Assembly: GCF_018860345.1 (NCBI RefSeq)
Contig: NZ_JAHKPJ010000020.1
Coordinates: forward strand, 44,550-108,549
Reading direction: 5' to 3'
Source of the DNA: Psychrosphaera sp. F3M07
Lineage (GTDB): Bacteria; Pseudomonadota; Gammaproteobacteria; Enterobacterales; Alteromonadaceae
DNA length: 64,000 nucleotides
The notes under the pieces were generated by a model. The model was given only the letters and a program-made list of their open reading frames with translations, was not told where the DNA came from and did not search any database. The translations under genes were made by a program, and so were the position numbers. Of this stretch, positions 26,882 to 36,291 are shown piece after piece (position 1 is the first letter of the stretch; the number at the start of each line of letters is the position of its first letter).

Positions 26882-26909
26882 TACAGCTTAAAACTTATAG
26901 CTTACAGCT
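26882..26909 (-). repeat. 7-bp imperfect tandem repeats after DUF1456 gene
   Basis: On the minus strand, starting five bases past the stop of the DUF1456 gene, four consecutive heptads read AGCTGTA, AGCTATA, AGTTTTA and AGCTGTA, after which the pattern decays. A second heptad array, with a different unit, lies just after the tex stop at 31662. Confidence 0.7.
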
Positions 26910-26913
26910 TTTT

Positions 26914-27414
26914 TTATTCGCTTTCTGGCTCTTCATTATTTTCAGTCGCGTCTACTTCACCACGTAATTTGATTTGCAAACCTTGTAAGAAGTTACGCAT
27001 AACTTGGTCTTTACATTCGCGGTAATGTTTGTGGCCTACTTTTCTGAAAAAGGCGCTTAATTCATGTTTACCTAAGCTAAAGTTGGCTAATTCCAAATAT
27101 TCTAATAAATCTTCCGCTTTTAAATTAAGCGCTATTTTTAATTTATTAAGGATGATGTTATTGGTTAACTTTTGCTCTGGGGCTGGTTGTGCGCCATCAC
27201 GTTTACCACGTTTTTCGTTGATTAAACCATTTAAAAACGTAGCCATCATAGGATCTGGCAAACTTACATAACGTGGATCATCGTCTTTTTTCAACCATGC
27301 TGTTACTTGTTCTTGCGTTACTTTTTGATCGGCTGCGGCAAATACTTTCATCATTGCAGAGTCACTAAAGTCAAAGCTATAACGGATGCGACGTAAAATG
27401 TCATTGTTTGTCAT
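26914..27414 (-). CDS. DUF1456 family protein (YehS-like)
   Basis: A 166-residue soluble protein with two copies of the DUF1456 helical domain (about 4-72 and 85-150). The first begins NNDILRRIRYSFDFSD, the second NNIILNKLKIALNLKAEDL, and the typical YLELANFSLGKHELSAFFRK segment is present (YLELANFSLGKHELS and AFFRK). The C-terminal tail is acidic. The family is widespread in gammaproteobacteria; no molecular function is firmly known. It lies 150 bp downstream of greB in the same direction and probably has its own promoter. Confidence 0.9.
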   Translation of the reverse strand: MTNNDILRRIRYSFDFSDSAMMKVFAAADQKVTQEQVTAWLKKDDDPRYVSLPDPMMATFLNGLINEKRGKRDGAQPAPEQKLTNNIILNKLKIALNLKAEDLLEYLELANFSLGKHELSAFFRKVGHKHYRECKDQVMRNFLQGLQIKLRGEVDATENNEEPESE

Positions 27415-27564
27415 GGTTGTTTCCTGATTATAAATACTGAAATTGGGTGTGCTGATAAATAAACCAGTTACCCATTAAATTGGTGCAATAGTTGTATTGT
27501 ACTTGTTGTACACAATAATGTCAGATCATGAATGGGTTTATTTATGACCTGGTTGCTCAAACGC

Positions 27565-28080
27565 TTATTTAGGCTCAACATAGCTGATGGTATTTACTAT
27601 GTAACATACTTTTCCTGTGGGAGTTTGCACCCAAGCTTCTTCGTCCACTTGTTTGCCAATTAATGCTCTGGCCATAGGGGCATCTATACTAATCCACTTT
27701 TTGTAAACGTCTATTTCGTCTGGGCCCACAATTCGAATTTGAGTAAGTTCGCCGTCGTCGTTTTCCACTTCAACCCAGGCACCAAAGAACACTTTGCCTT
27801 CTTGCTCAACCGATGGATATATCACTTTTAACGCTTCTAACCGTTTTGTTAAAAAACGCACACGCCAGTCAATTTCACGTAAGCGTTTTTTTCCGTAAAT
27901 ATACTCTGCGTTTTCACTACGGTCACCTTGAGCAGCGGCTTCTGATACCGACTTAGTAATACGAGGTCGTTCGTCTTTCCATAAATATGTCAGCTCTTTT
28001 TCAAGCTTGTCGTAACCATCACGTGTGATGTAATTGGTTTTGGTTAACAACTCAGGATCTGGCTTTCTGTAACGCCCCAT
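27565..28080 (-). CDS. greB: transcription elongation factor GreB
   Basis: A 171-residue Gre factor that rescues backtracked RNA polymerase by stimulating cleavage of the nascent RNA. The N-terminal coiled coil (about 10-85) contains NYITRDGYDKLEKELTYLW and the acidic tip SEAAAQGDRSENAEYIYGKK, with the catalytic D and E of the family. The C-terminal FKBP-like domain (about 95-171) contains the IDAPMARALIGK loop. Longer basic N-terminus and overall motif order favour GreB over GreA. The gene is divergent, by about 200 bp, from a binding-protein gene. Confidence 0.95.
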   Translation of the reverse strand: MGRYRKPDPELLTKTNYITRDGYDKLEKELTYLWKDERPRITKSVSEAAAQGDRSENAEYIYGKKRLREIDWRVRFLTKRLEALKVIYPSVEQEGKVFFGAWVEVENDDGELTQIRIVGPDEIDVYKKWISIDAPMARALIGKQVDEEAWVQTPTGKVCYIVNTISYVEPK

Positions 28081-28284
28081 GGATATGTCTTACTTATTTT
28101 TGATGCTATTTATAGGCTGTATTTAAAACTAATACATTTGAATGTACAAACTTTTAACTAAGGATTAGTTAAAAAGGAACTCATGGCATATTCATTTACC
28201 TTGAATATACGAGCTTTAAACCAAATTAATCGATGAAATTGGTATATAATGCTTTTTTCTTTGCTGATATCTTATTTACCCTGA

Positions 28285-29049
28285 ATGAATTATTTCTGGC
28301 CTAAAGCCTTATTACTATTTTTTATCTGCACATTTGGTGCGTACGCCAAGCAAAGTGACTGCAAATTAAGTGTTAGAACCGAATTTTCACAACAAAACTT
28401 CTTACCTTTGAATTACTCCATTAACAAATTAGCTATTCAGTCTTATGCTTTATTAAACGACGTAGTAAAAAGGTCCGCTTGTACATTGGAACAAATATCA
28501 TTACCAAATGCTCGTGCGGTTAAAATGCTAAAGGATGGCGAACTAGCCGTTATGGTAGGTATGTCAAAAACCAGCGAACGCGAACAACACTTTTACTTTT
28601 TAGGCCCTTACCACACCGAACGTATTGTTGCCGTTGGAAGTAACGGCTTGCAAAAAAAAATCAAAAACTTAACTCAATTAATGGAACATGATGGCCTGAT
28701 CTCTGTAACAAGAGGTGCCTATTATGGCGCGCAATGGCAAACCGCTTTACAAAATAACCCTCACGTATCCAATCGGTTAATTCAGCTTTCTGAAAATCAA
28801 AAAAACCTATCATTGTTAATGTTAAACAGAGTGGCAATATCATTTGAAGATGAACAAGTTGTCGATGAATTAATGCAGTTAGATAATTTTAAAGATCGCT
28901 TCATGAAACTATTTACTCTGCACGAAAACTTTGTTTATTTTGCTTTTAGTAAAAAATTAGTCAGTCAAAGCCTGTTTAATAAAATAGAAAAACAGTGGAA
29001 GATTATGCATCCTGAACAATACAATGAGCAATTTCTAATCCATCATTAA
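28285..29049 (+). CDS. periplasmic SBP_bac_3-type binding protein
   Basis: A 254-residue secreted protein with a signal peptide (about residues 1-21, ending AYA). It has the fold of extracellular solute-binding family 3. Examples are the LPNARAVKMLKDGELAVMVG segment, in which two lobes of such proteins typically list ligand contacts, and the FYFLGPYHTERIVAVGSNG linker. No ABC permease or ATPase genes are near. Related stand-alone proteins are common in marine gammaproteobacteria and may act in sensing. It shows no close similarity to the two larger paralogues at 6 and 10 kb. Ligand unknown. Confidence 0.75.
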   Translation: MNYFWPKALLLFFICTFGAYAKQSDCKLSVRTEFSQQNFLPLNYSINKLAIQSYALLNDVVKRSACTLEQISLPNARAVKMLKDGELAVMVGMSKTSEREQHFYFLGPYHTERIVAVGSNGLQKKIKNLTQLMEHDGLISVTRGAYYGAQWQTALQNNPHVSNRLIQLSENQKNLSLLMLNRVAISFEDEQVVDELMQLDNFKDRFMKLFTLHENFVYFAFSKKLVSQSLFNKIEKQWKIMHPEQYNEQFLIHH

Positions 29050-29289
29050 TGGTCAATTTTTAGGTTAATGCCTATATATTCTCCCCAATAGCTTCCCATT
29101 ATTACTGGTTAGTTTTAATTAACCTGATTTATTTTAGTATTGTTATTTAAAACCAAAATTTAGTCTCAATATATTGCTGTATTATTTTTGTATTCGTACT
29201 TATGCTGACCGCCTATATTTGTCAGTTTATTTTTATAAGATTATTTTTTATAAGAGCAACGTGTCTCTATTTTCAAGGACTTCAAACCT

Positions 29290-31656
29290 ATGTCTGTTGT
29301 TAGTCAAACTATTCCTCAATTGATTGCTGAAGAGATCTCAGCCCGTACCGAACAAGTTATTGCAGCTATTACCTTATTAGATGAAGGTTCAACCGTTCCA
29401 TTTATCGCGCGTTATCGTAAAGAAGTGACCGGTGGTTTAGACGATACCCAATTGCGTAATTTAGAAACACGTCTTATCTATTTACGAGAGTTAGAAGAGC
29501 GCCGTCAAGTGATCTTAAAATCGATTGCCGAACAAGACAAACTCACGCCTGAATTAGAGAAGGCAATTTTAACCGCAGACAATAAAACCCGTTTAGAAGA
29601 CTTATACTTACCTTACAAACCTAAACGTCGCACCAAAGGGCAAATCGCTATTGAACAAGGTTTAGAGCCATTAGCGGATGCTCTATATGCAGATGCAAAC
29701 TTAGACCCAGAACAACAAGCCGAGGCATATATTTCTGATGATGTTGCTGACACTAAAGCCGCATTAGACGGTGCTAAGTACATTTTAATGGAACGTTTTG
29801 CCGAAGATGCTGAACTGTTAACAAAAGTACGTCGTTATTTAAAACAAAATGCTTACCTTGAAGCTAAAGTTATCCCGGGTAAAGAAACCGAAGGAGCTAA
29901 ATTCCGTGATTATTTTGATCACTCTGAATTAGCTATTAAAACCCCATCACATCGTGCACTTGCTATGTTACGCGGAAGAAATGAAGGGGTTTTACAATTG
30001 GTATTAAACGCCGACCCTGGTCAAGATGCTCCGGTAAGAGAATCTCAAGTTGAAAGCATTATTGCCAATCACTTTGATTTGAACTTCAATCAAAAAGCTG
30101 GTGATAAATGGATGAAGTCGGTTGTGCAGTGGACATGGAAGATCAAAATCTCTATGTCGATGGAAAACGAACTGTTATCTGAAATTCGAGAAAATGCCGA
30201 ACAAGAAGCCATTCGTGTATTTGCGAAAAATTTAAATGACTTGTTAATGGCTGCCCCTGCTGGTGCAAAAACCACAATCGGTATTGACCCTGGTTTTAGA
30301 ACCGGTTGTAAAATTGCGGTTGTGGATCAAACCGGAAAGTTACTAGATACGGCCACTATTTACCCACATGAACCACAAAATCACTGGGCAAAATCAATGC
30401 GTACCATTGAGCTATTAGCCCGCACGCATAAAGCAGAATTAATCGCGATTGGTAACGGTACAGCGTCAAGAGAATCTGACAAGTTAGCCGCTGAAGTGAT
30501 CAAAGCTTGCCCAGAATTAAAACTAAGTAAAATCATGGTCAGTGAAGCAGGCGCTTCTATCTATTCTGCCAGTGAATTTGCATCTAAGGAATTCCCAGAT
30601 TTAGATGTATCTATCCGTGGAGCGGTATCTATTGCTCGTCGTTTACAAGACCCATTAGCTGAATTAGTGAAGATTGAACCTAAGTCCATTGGAGTTGGCC
30701 AATATCAACATGACGTGAGCCAAAGTTCATTATCAAAAAGCTTAGACGCTGTGGTTGAGGACTGTGTAAATGCCGTTGGCGTTGACTTAAATACTGCTTC
30801 AATTCCGTTATTAAGCCGAGTATCTGGTCTTAATAAAACCTTAGCTAACAACATAGTTAAATTCCGCGATGGCAATGGTAGTTTTAAAAACCGTAAAGAT
30901 TTAAAAAATGTTGAACGTTTGGGACCAAAAGCATTTGAACAATGTGCTGGTTTCTTAAAAATTGTTAACGGTGACAACCCATTAGATGCATCGTCAGTGC
31001 ATCCAGAAGCATATCCTGTAGTGACTGAGATCATTAAACAAAGTGGCTTTGCGGTAAACGATGTAATTAGCAATTCTGACTTTTTATCTAAGATAAATCC
31101 TAAAGATTACACCAATGACAAATTTGGTTTACCAACCGTTGAAGACATTATTAAAGAGTTAGATAAACCGGGTCGAGATCCTCGCCCTGAGTTTAAAACC
31201 GCTACTTTTAAAGATGGTGTTGAAACCTTAAAAGATTTAAAAGAAAACATGATCTTGGAAGGCGTAATTACCAACGTAACTAACTTTGGTGCGTTTGTCG
31301 ATGTGGGTGTGCATCAAGATGGATTGGTACATATTTCATCAATGACGGACAAGTTTATTTCTGACCCGTCTGAAATTGTTAAAGCGGGCGATATTGTTAA
31401 AGTGAAAGTGATGGAAGTCGACATTCCACGTAAACGTATTAGTTTAAGTATGCGAATGGATGAACAAGCTTCAGCGAAATCTGACCATAAACCGAGCCAA
31501 TCTAAACCGGCGAGAAATGAACAGAAGTCTCGTTCAAATAATGGCTCTAATAACCGTTCATCTAACAACGCAGGTAATGCATTTGGCGGCAACTCTTTGG
31601 GCGGCGGCGCTATGGGTAACGCATTTGCGGATGCGTTTAAAAAAGCTAAGAAATAG
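29290..31656 (+). CDS. tex: Tex-family transcription accessory protein
   Basis: A 788-residue RNA-binding protein of the Tex/YhgF family. Domains in order: N-terminal helical Tex domain (about 1-190), central helical region with a YqgF/RuvC-like fold (about 325-480, [18 protein letters not shown]), helix-hairpin-helix repeats (about 500-570) and a C-terminal S1 domain (about 650-722, [18 protein letters not shown]). A low-complexity Ser/Asn/Gly tail follows (about 735-788). Tex binds nucleic acids and influences transcription in several bacteria. The ATG has a weak CAAGGA-type ribosome site. The gene is monocistronic and is followed by heptad repeats and a strong terminator. Confidence 0.95.
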   Translation: MSVVSQTIPQLIAEEISARTEQVIAAITLLDEGSTVPFIARYRKEVTGGLDDTQLRNLETRLIYLRELEERRQVILKSIAEQDKLTPELEKAILTADNKTRLEDLYLPYKPKRRTKGQIAIEQGLEPLADALYADANLDPEQQAEAYISDDVADTKAALDGAKYILMERFAEDAELLTKVRRYLKQNAYLEAKVIPGKETEGAKFRDYFDHSELAIKTPSHRALAMLRGRNEGVLQLVLNADPGQDAPVRESQVESIIANHFDLNFNQKAGDKWMKSVVQWTWKIKISMSMENELLSEIRENAEQEAIRVFAKNLNDLLMAAPAGAKTTIGIDPGFRTGCKIAVVDQTGKLLDTATIYPHEPQNHWAKSMRTIELLARTHKAELIAIGNGTASRESDKLAAEVIKACPELKLSKIMVSEAGASIYSASEFASKEFPDLDVSIRGAVSIARRLQDPLAELVKIEPKSIGVGQYQHDVSQSSLSKSLDAVVEDCVNAVGVDLNTASIPLLSRVSGLNKTLANNIVKFRDGNGSFKNRKDLKNVERLGPKAFEQCAGFLKIVNGDNPLDASSVHPEAYPVVTEIIKQSGFAVNDVISNSDFLSKINPKDYTNDKFGLPTVEDIIKELDKPGRDPRPEFKTATFKDGVETLKDLKENMILEGVITNVTNFGAFVDVGVHQDGLVHISSMTDKFISDPSEIVKAGDIVKVKVMEVDIPRKRISLSMRMDEQASAKSDHKPSQSKPARNEQKSRSNNGSNNRSSNNAGNAFGGNSLGGGAMGNAFADAFKKAKK

Positions 31657-31661
31657 TAAAT

Positions 31662-31689
31662 AGTTGCGAGTTGCGAGTTGCGAGTTGCG
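31662..31689 (+). repeat. four perfect copies of AGTTGCG
   Basis: Four identical 7-bp units (31662-31668, 31669-31675, 31676-31682, 31683-31689) begin five bases after the tex stop codon and precede its terminator. Being perfect, they may vary in number between strains. They cannot shift the tex frame because they lie outside it. Confidence 0.9.
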
Positions 31690-31702
31690 AAAAAATAAAA
31701 TA

Positions 31703-31737
31703 GCCGACGTGTTTTCGTAAACACTGTCGGCTTTTTT
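31703..31737 (+). terminator. Rho-independent terminator after tex
   Basis: GCCGAC (31703-31708) pairs with GTCGGC (31726-31731), with an inner GTGTTT/AAACAC stem, and a TTTTTT run follows. It ends the tex transcript. Confidence 0.9.
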
Positions 31738-31764
31738 GTTTCAGTATGTTCACTTCAAAAGCCA

Positions 31765-32003
31765 TTAACATGGCCGTTGTGCTAGGTCATAACACACATG
31801 TAATGGTAATAGATGTTCTTCTCTTGGCTGACAATATCTAGCCGCAGGAGCTTGATGCCAATGTGTTAATAAGTCATCTCTTTTATCTGACTCGTTATGC
31901 GCTTTAGACAATCTATCATATCATTGTGCCCCGCATCTCCTAGCAGTGGCATTGGGCCACCACCATGAGATAAGAATAATACTTGCGTACTGTTTGTCCT
32001 ATT
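31765..32003 (-). pseudogene. decayed class III extradiol dioxygenase (DODA/YgiD-like) remnant
   Basis: The minus strand retains both ends of a dioxygenase in different frames. The N-terminal part reads TQVLFLSHGGGPMPLLGDAG and NDMIDCLKRI (from about 31990), with an iron-ligand-type histidine, then stops. The C-terminal part reads HWHQAPAARYCQPREEHLLP and LHVCYDLAQRPC, ending at the TAA at 31767-31765. The intact family is about 260 residues, so the middle, roughly two thirds of it, is deleted and the frames are broken; an in-frame stop precedes the N-terminal part. It lies 25 bp downstream of azoR on the same strand. Such dioxygenases often neighbour pirin genes, as here. Confidence 0.8.
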
Positions 32004-32028
32004 TTACTTTGAAACCAGTGTGTCGTGT

Positions 32029-32667
32029 TTAAGCTAATGCTTCTGCCGTAACATCCATTGCTTGCCTTGCCAAAATCACATTTTCATCTTTTGTTGGCAT
32101 ATTTAACGCTTCAGCATAAATAAACTGTACGTCTGTGATACCGACAAAAGCTAATACATCTTTAAGATACTGACTTTGGCTATCTTTTGGTGTGCCTGCA
32201 TACATGCCACCACGTGCTGCAACAATAATGGCTTTTTTGCCTTCTAACAAACCAACTGGGCCTTGTTCTGTGTATTTAAACGTAATGCCCGCTCTGGCGA
32301 TACGGTCAATCCACACTTTAAATGTAGAAGGTATACCAAAGTTATACATAGGCATTCCAATGACTAACGTATCCGTATTTTGTAATTCGGCAACTAAAGA
32401 ATCCGAAATATTCGCTAATTCTACTTGTTCATCGCTACGCTCATTGGCTGGCGTCATCCACGCACCCATTTCAGCTTGGCTTAAATGAGGTAGAGGGTCG
32501 CTTGCTAAGTCACGTTCAATTACATCTACGGTCATTTTTAGTTTTAATTTAGCGATAAACTCGTTAGCAAGTTTATGTGAATTACCTTGGTCACCATTTA
32601 AAGATGAATTAATTAATAGCACTTTATTTACGTTAGAAGACGAGTTTATAGAAGAAGTTGTGTTCAT
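32029..32667 (-). CDS. azoR: FMN-dependent NADH-azoreductase
   Basis: A 212-residue flavodoxin-fold enzyme reducing azo dyes and quinones with NADH. The flavin-binding N-terminus is VLLINSSLNGDQGNSHKLAN, followed by GMPMYNFGIPSTFKVWIDRI and the AARGGMYAG loop, all diagnostic of AzoR. The frame could start further upstream, but the ATG at 32667 has AAGGA seven bases before it and gives the family length. It is divergent from a pirin gene, which suggests joint control in quinone or electrophile stress. The dioxygenase remnant lies just downstream. Confidence 0.93.
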   Translation of the reverse strand: MNTTSSINSSSNVNKVLLINSSLNGDQGNSHKLANEFIAKLKLKMTVDVIERDLASDPLPHLSQAEMGAWMTPANERSDEQVELANISDSLVAELQNTDTLVIGMPMYNFGIPSTFKVWIDRIARAGITFKYTEQGPVGLLEGKKAIIVAARGGMYAGTPKDSQSQYLKDVLAFVGITDVQFIYAEALNMPTKDENVILARQAMDVTAEALA

Positions 32668-32913
32668 TTTAAATTCCTTACTAAGTGATAATGATCTTAG
32701 GCGCAGTATCATGTTATTTTGAAATGAATGAAATTGGTAAAATACGCACAAATCATTCTATTTAACCGAACGATTTATGGTCTACACTACAACAAGTTTG
32801 ATTATTCAGTACAGACATGTACACGAGTTGAATAACAAAGTGGGAGGCAATTAATTCCACTCGTTATAAAACATTACTTTATACAATCAAAAAACATTGG
32901 AGATGAAAACGTT

Positions 32914-33765
32914 ATGGCTATACAACTTAAAGCGAAAGACCATGATCTAGGAGGACTAACGGTTAAACGTGTTTTACCAAATCAACACAAACGTATGGTA
33001 GGGCCATTTATCTTTTTTGACCAAATGGGGCCCAGTACCTTTCACGCTGGACAAGGGATAAATGTCCGTCCCCATCCACACATTGGCCTTTCCACCTTAA
33101 CCTATCTTTTTGAAGGCAGTATTTTACACCGAGATTCATTAGGTAATAATTTAGAAATTCATCCTGGTGATGTGAATTGGATGACATCTGGAAAAGGTAT
33201 TGTGCATTCTGAACGGGAAAGTTTTGAAGTACGTGCCAATCCGCATTCAATTAGTGGTCTGCAATGCTGGATAGCCTTACCAGAGGCAATGGCAGAAATT
33301 GAACCGTCTTTTACCCATGTAAATAAACAACAACTCCCCAATTATTTACACCAAGGTGTAATGAAAAGACTGGTGGTAGGTGAAGCTTATGGCATGAATT
33401 CCCCAGTGAAAACCTACTGGCCTATGTTCTTCCTAGATGTTATTGCTGAGAAAGGCGAAACCATTACACCGCCCAATCCAAATCAAGAAACCGCGGTCAT
33501 GATCATTTATGGCGAAGTTAAAATTAACGGCATCACGTATATCGCCGATGAATTTGTTTTACTGGAGCCCGGCGATGACCTGATTGAAGTATCACAGAAC
33601 AGTCGATTCATACTGCTAGGCGGCGATAAATTTGAACAAGTGCCTTTTATCTTTTGGAATTTTGTCGCTTTTGATCAACAGCGAATTGAACAAGCCAAAG
33701 ATGATTGGAATAACGGACGATTTCCAACCATCCCCGATGATAACAAAGAATTTATTCCCCTGTGA
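32914..33765 (+). CDS. pirin family protein
   Basis: A 283-residue bicupin of the pirin family. The N-terminal cupin has the iron-binding set FDQMGP, NVRPHPHIGLSTLTYLFEG (histidines H53, H55), GDVNWMTSGKGIVHSE and the glutamate in it. Known pirins act as quercetin dioxygenases or as redox-dependent cofactors. The C-terminal cupin (about 165-283) lacks the metal set. GGAGATG lies upstream of the ATG. It is divergent from azoR, shares the intergenic region with it, and precedes a LysR regulator by 45 bp in the same direction, consistent with a stress-response cluster. Confidence 0.93.
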   Translation: MAIQLKAKDHDLGGLTVKRVLPNQHKRMVGPFIFFDQMGPSTFHAGQGINVRPHPHIGLSTLTYLFEGSILHRDSLGNNLEIHPGDVNWMTSGKGIVHSERESFEVRANPHSISGLQCWIALPEAMAEIEPSFTHVNKQQLPNYLHQGVMKRLVVGEAYGMNSPVKTYWPMFFLDVIAEKGETITPPNPNQETAVMIIYGEVKINGITYIADEFVLLEPGDDLIEVSQNSRFILLGGDKFEQVPFIFWNFVAFDQQRIEQAKDDWNNGRFPTIPDDNKEFIPL

Positions 33766-33809
33766 TTGGGTATCAAATATTGATAAAACTAATAAATAGA
33801 GTGGTTTAA

Positions 33810-34706
33810 GTGTTAAGAATTACATTAGAACAATGGCGGATGTTTCGAGCCGTCGTAGAATTTGGAGGTTTTAATCAAGCCTCCCAGAGCATATTTAAAA
33901 GCCAATCCAGTATCCATAATGCGGTAAGTAAAATTGAAGAATCGTTAGGGGTTAAATTATTTGTTATTCAAGGAAGGAAAACGGTATTAACCGAAGCCGG
34001 TACGCTTATCCTGAGACGAGCTAATTTTTTACTTGATGAAGCCGCAAAAGTGGAAGCTGTAGGCCATACATTAGGGCAAGGTACGGAAAGTCGTCTGCGT
34101 ATCGCCATCGACGAAATCTTCCCGCAAACCTTGTTGTTTAAAGTGTTAGAAAACGTATCTATTGAGTATCCGTTATTGCAAATTGAGTTAATTGAGACCG
34201 TATTAAACGGGTCTACTGAACTGCTTGAAAATACCAAAGTAGACATTGCAATTTCTGCTACACCTTTGAGTAACGGACTTAGCGAAAGTCTGTGTCATAT
34301 TGATTTTGTTGGCGTGGCGAGTCCTGACCATCCGTTACATAAAATAGATACGGAGCTAACTTTAGAGGATTTAAAAAGTCATCGCCAGATTGTCGTCAGA
34401 GATTCTGCAGTCGGTACGAAAAAAGACGAAGGTTGGTTAGAGGCCAATCAGCGTTGGACTGTCAGTCACATTAAAACCTCTATCGACATGATCTGTAAAG
34501 GGTTAGGTTTTGCGTGGTTACCCGCTAGCTCTATCGAATCACATCTTAAAACACAACAACTTGTACCTTTAAGATTGGGCCAAAATAGTAAACGTTCGGG
34601 TCAGTTATATTTAGTATTTAAAGACGCGGACAGACTCGGCCCTGCGGCTCAATATTTCTTAACGGAACTTAGAACCCAATGTTTGTCGTTAAAGGCGACA
34701 CATTAA
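33810..34706 (+). CDS. LysR family transcriptional regulator
   Basis: A 298-residue LysR-type regulator. The winged HTH spans about residues 1-62 (TLEQWRMFRAVVEFGGFNQA, then KSQSSIHNAVSKIEESLGVK). The effector domain (about 90-295) has the periplasmic-binding-like fold with SRLRIAIDEIFPQ. The start is the GTG at 33810, which suits the family N-terminus. It lies between two pirin genes and opposite azoR, so it probably controls this cluster in response to an aromatic or quinone-type inducer. The inducer is not predictable. Its spacing of 45 bp to the first pirin suggests co-transcription. Confidence 0.93.
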   Translation: MLRITLEQWRMFRAVVEFGGFNQASQSIFKSQSSIHNAVSKIEESLGVKLFVIQGRKTVLTEAGTLILRRANFLLDEAAKVEAVGHTLGQGTESRLRIAIDEIFPQTLLFKVLENVSIEYPLLQIELIETVLNGSTELLENTKVDIAISATPLSNGLSESLCHIDFVGVASPDHPLHKIDTELTLEDLKSHRQIVVRDSAVGTKKDEGWLEANQRWTVSHIKTSIDMICKGLGFAWLPASSIESHLKTQQLVPLRLGQNSKRSGQLYLVFKDADRLGPAAQYFLTELRTQCLSLKATH

Positions 34707-34812
34707 CCTCATCCATTCGTTTTAAACTAATGATTTGAACAAAAATAGATAATTTTAATCTACCTAGGTGAATATTAAACTGGCCTCAATAAATAAATTG
34801 TAGGAGTTAGTC

Positions 34813-35517
34813 ATGAAATATATAAGACGTTCACAAGACAGAGGTCAGGTAGATTTAGGTTGGCTGAAAAGCAAACATAGTTTTTCATTTGGTCATTACC
34901 ACGACCCTAAACACATGGGTATTTCAGCGCTACGTGTTATCAATGACGATATGGTTATGCCATCACAAGGTTTTGGTACCCATGGCCACCGTGATATGGA
35001 AATCATTTCTTATGTGATTGAAGGTGCGTTAAAACATGAAGACAATACAGGCAATAAATATGTCGTACCTGCAGGTGATGTGCAGCGTATGAGTGCAGGC
35101 ACTGGTGTTATGCATTCCGAGTTTAATGCGTCCAGTACCAGTCCGGTGAAATTCTTACAAATTTGGATACAGCCAAATGTGTCAGGTGTTGCGCCAAGTT
35201 ATGAACAAAAAAGCATTAAACAACAAGGTCAACTTACACCGTTAATTACGCCTAATGGATCTGAACATACCTTGTCCATCAACCAAAACGCTAAACTGTC
35301 TCGTTTGATGTTAAAAGATGGTGAGAAATTCACATTAAACTCTGAACAAAGTGTGGGATACTTACACCTTGTTAAAGGCAGCTTATTAGTAGATGACTTA
35401 GTTGAAAGTGAACAAGAGTTTGTCGCCGGTGATGCATTTGCACTAGACCCTGAACAAGGTCATCAAATCACGGCAACATCCGCACTTGAAGCTCTTTGGT
35501 TTAACTTGCCGAGTTAA
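34813..35517 (+). CDS. pirin family protein (YhhW-like)
   Basis: A second pirin of 234 residues, closer to E. coli YhhW, which has quercetin 2,3-dioxygenase activity. The N-terminal cupin carries KHSFSFGHYHDP, GTHGHRDMEIISYVIEGALK and the HSEFNA glutamate, so the His3-Glu metal site is complete. AGGAGTT precedes the ATG. It is followed 39 bp later by a TauE/SafE permease gene, and the two may be co-transcribed. The two pirins differ in length and sequence and are not recent copies of each other. Confidence 0.93.
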   Translation: MKYIRRSQDRGQVDLGWLKSKHSFSFGHYHDPKHMGISALRVINDDMVMPSQGFGTHGHRDMEIISYVIEGALKHEDNTGNKYVVPAGDVQRMSAGTGVMHSEFNASSTSPVKFLQIWIQPNVSGVAPSYEQKSIKQQGQLTPLITPNGSEHTLSINQNAKLSRLMLKDGEKFTLNSEQSVGYLHLVKGSLLVDDLVESEQEFVAGDAFALDPEQGHQITATSALEALWFNLPS

Positions 35518-35556
35518 CTAGTCAACCGGTTTTGAATATAAGTAAAAAGGATAAAC

Positions 35557-36291
35557 ATGGAAATATCGGCAGTGTTAATTGTCGCAATTGTGGTATTACT
35601 GATTGGTATTTCCAAATCTGCATTTGCTGGGGCGCTTGGCGTTTTTGCCGTGCCTCTTTTAATGATTAAGTTTAGCGCTATTGAAGCAATAGGCCTTATG
35701 CTACCACTGTTGATCATAGCCGATGTAATGACAGTAAAAGGCTTTTGGAAACTGTGGGATTCGGCATTGTTAAAATCCCTAATACCAGGTGCATTAATTG
35801 GTATTGTAACTGCCAATTTGCTCATTGATATTATCAATGCCGATGATCTGCGTTTTATCATCGCGCTGATCTGTATTGTTTTTGCCCTTAAAAATATACT
35901 GTTTAAACAGATACAGTTACACATGCTTAATAACAAAGTCGGCGCTTATATCATGTCGGGCTTGTCTGGTATTTCAAGCACTTTAGTGCATGCTGGCGGG
36001 CCACCCTTGATTATATATTTCAGTGCTATTGGTTTAGCGCCATCTAAGTTTGTTGCTACCGCTGCAATCTTTTTTGCTTTTATGAATTTAGTGAAACTAA
36101 TCGGTTTTATCTCACTAGGATTTTTAACGACGGATCTCGTTTTAACCGCATTAACCTTTATTCCATTGGCCTTTGTTGGGCATTGGCTTGGTATCAAAAT
36201 CAATAATAATTTAGACAAGGTCATGTTCTTAAAGATCATGAACTATCTGTTGTTGGTATTAGGCGGCTGGTTAATTTTCACTTCGGCTTAA
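35557..36291 (+). CDS. TauE/SafE (TSUP) family permease
   Basis: Integral membrane protein of 244 residues with about eight hydrophobic segments. The family marks are the N-terminal GISKSAFAGALGVFAVPLL and the mid-protein GISSTLVHAGGPPLIIY, the two half-motifs of TSUP proteins. Members move organosulfonates, sulfite or similar anions, sometimes as exporters. The substrate is not predictable. AAAGGA precedes the ATG. The gene ends in TAA at 36289-36291, interlocked with the stop of the convergent dehydrogenase gene: the sequence TTAA serves both. Confidence 0.9.
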   Translation: MEISAVLIVAIVVLLIGISKSAFAGALGVFAVPLLMIKFSAIEAIGLMLPLLIIADVMTVKGFWKLWDSALLKSLIPGALIGIVTANLLIDIINADDLRFIIALICIVFALKNILFKQIQLHMLNNKVGAYIMSGLSGISSTLVHAGGPPLIIYFSAIGLAPSKFVATAAIFFAFMNLVKLIGFISLGFLTTDLVLTALTFIPLAFVGHWLGIKINNNLDKVMFLKIMNYLLLVLGGWLIFTSA

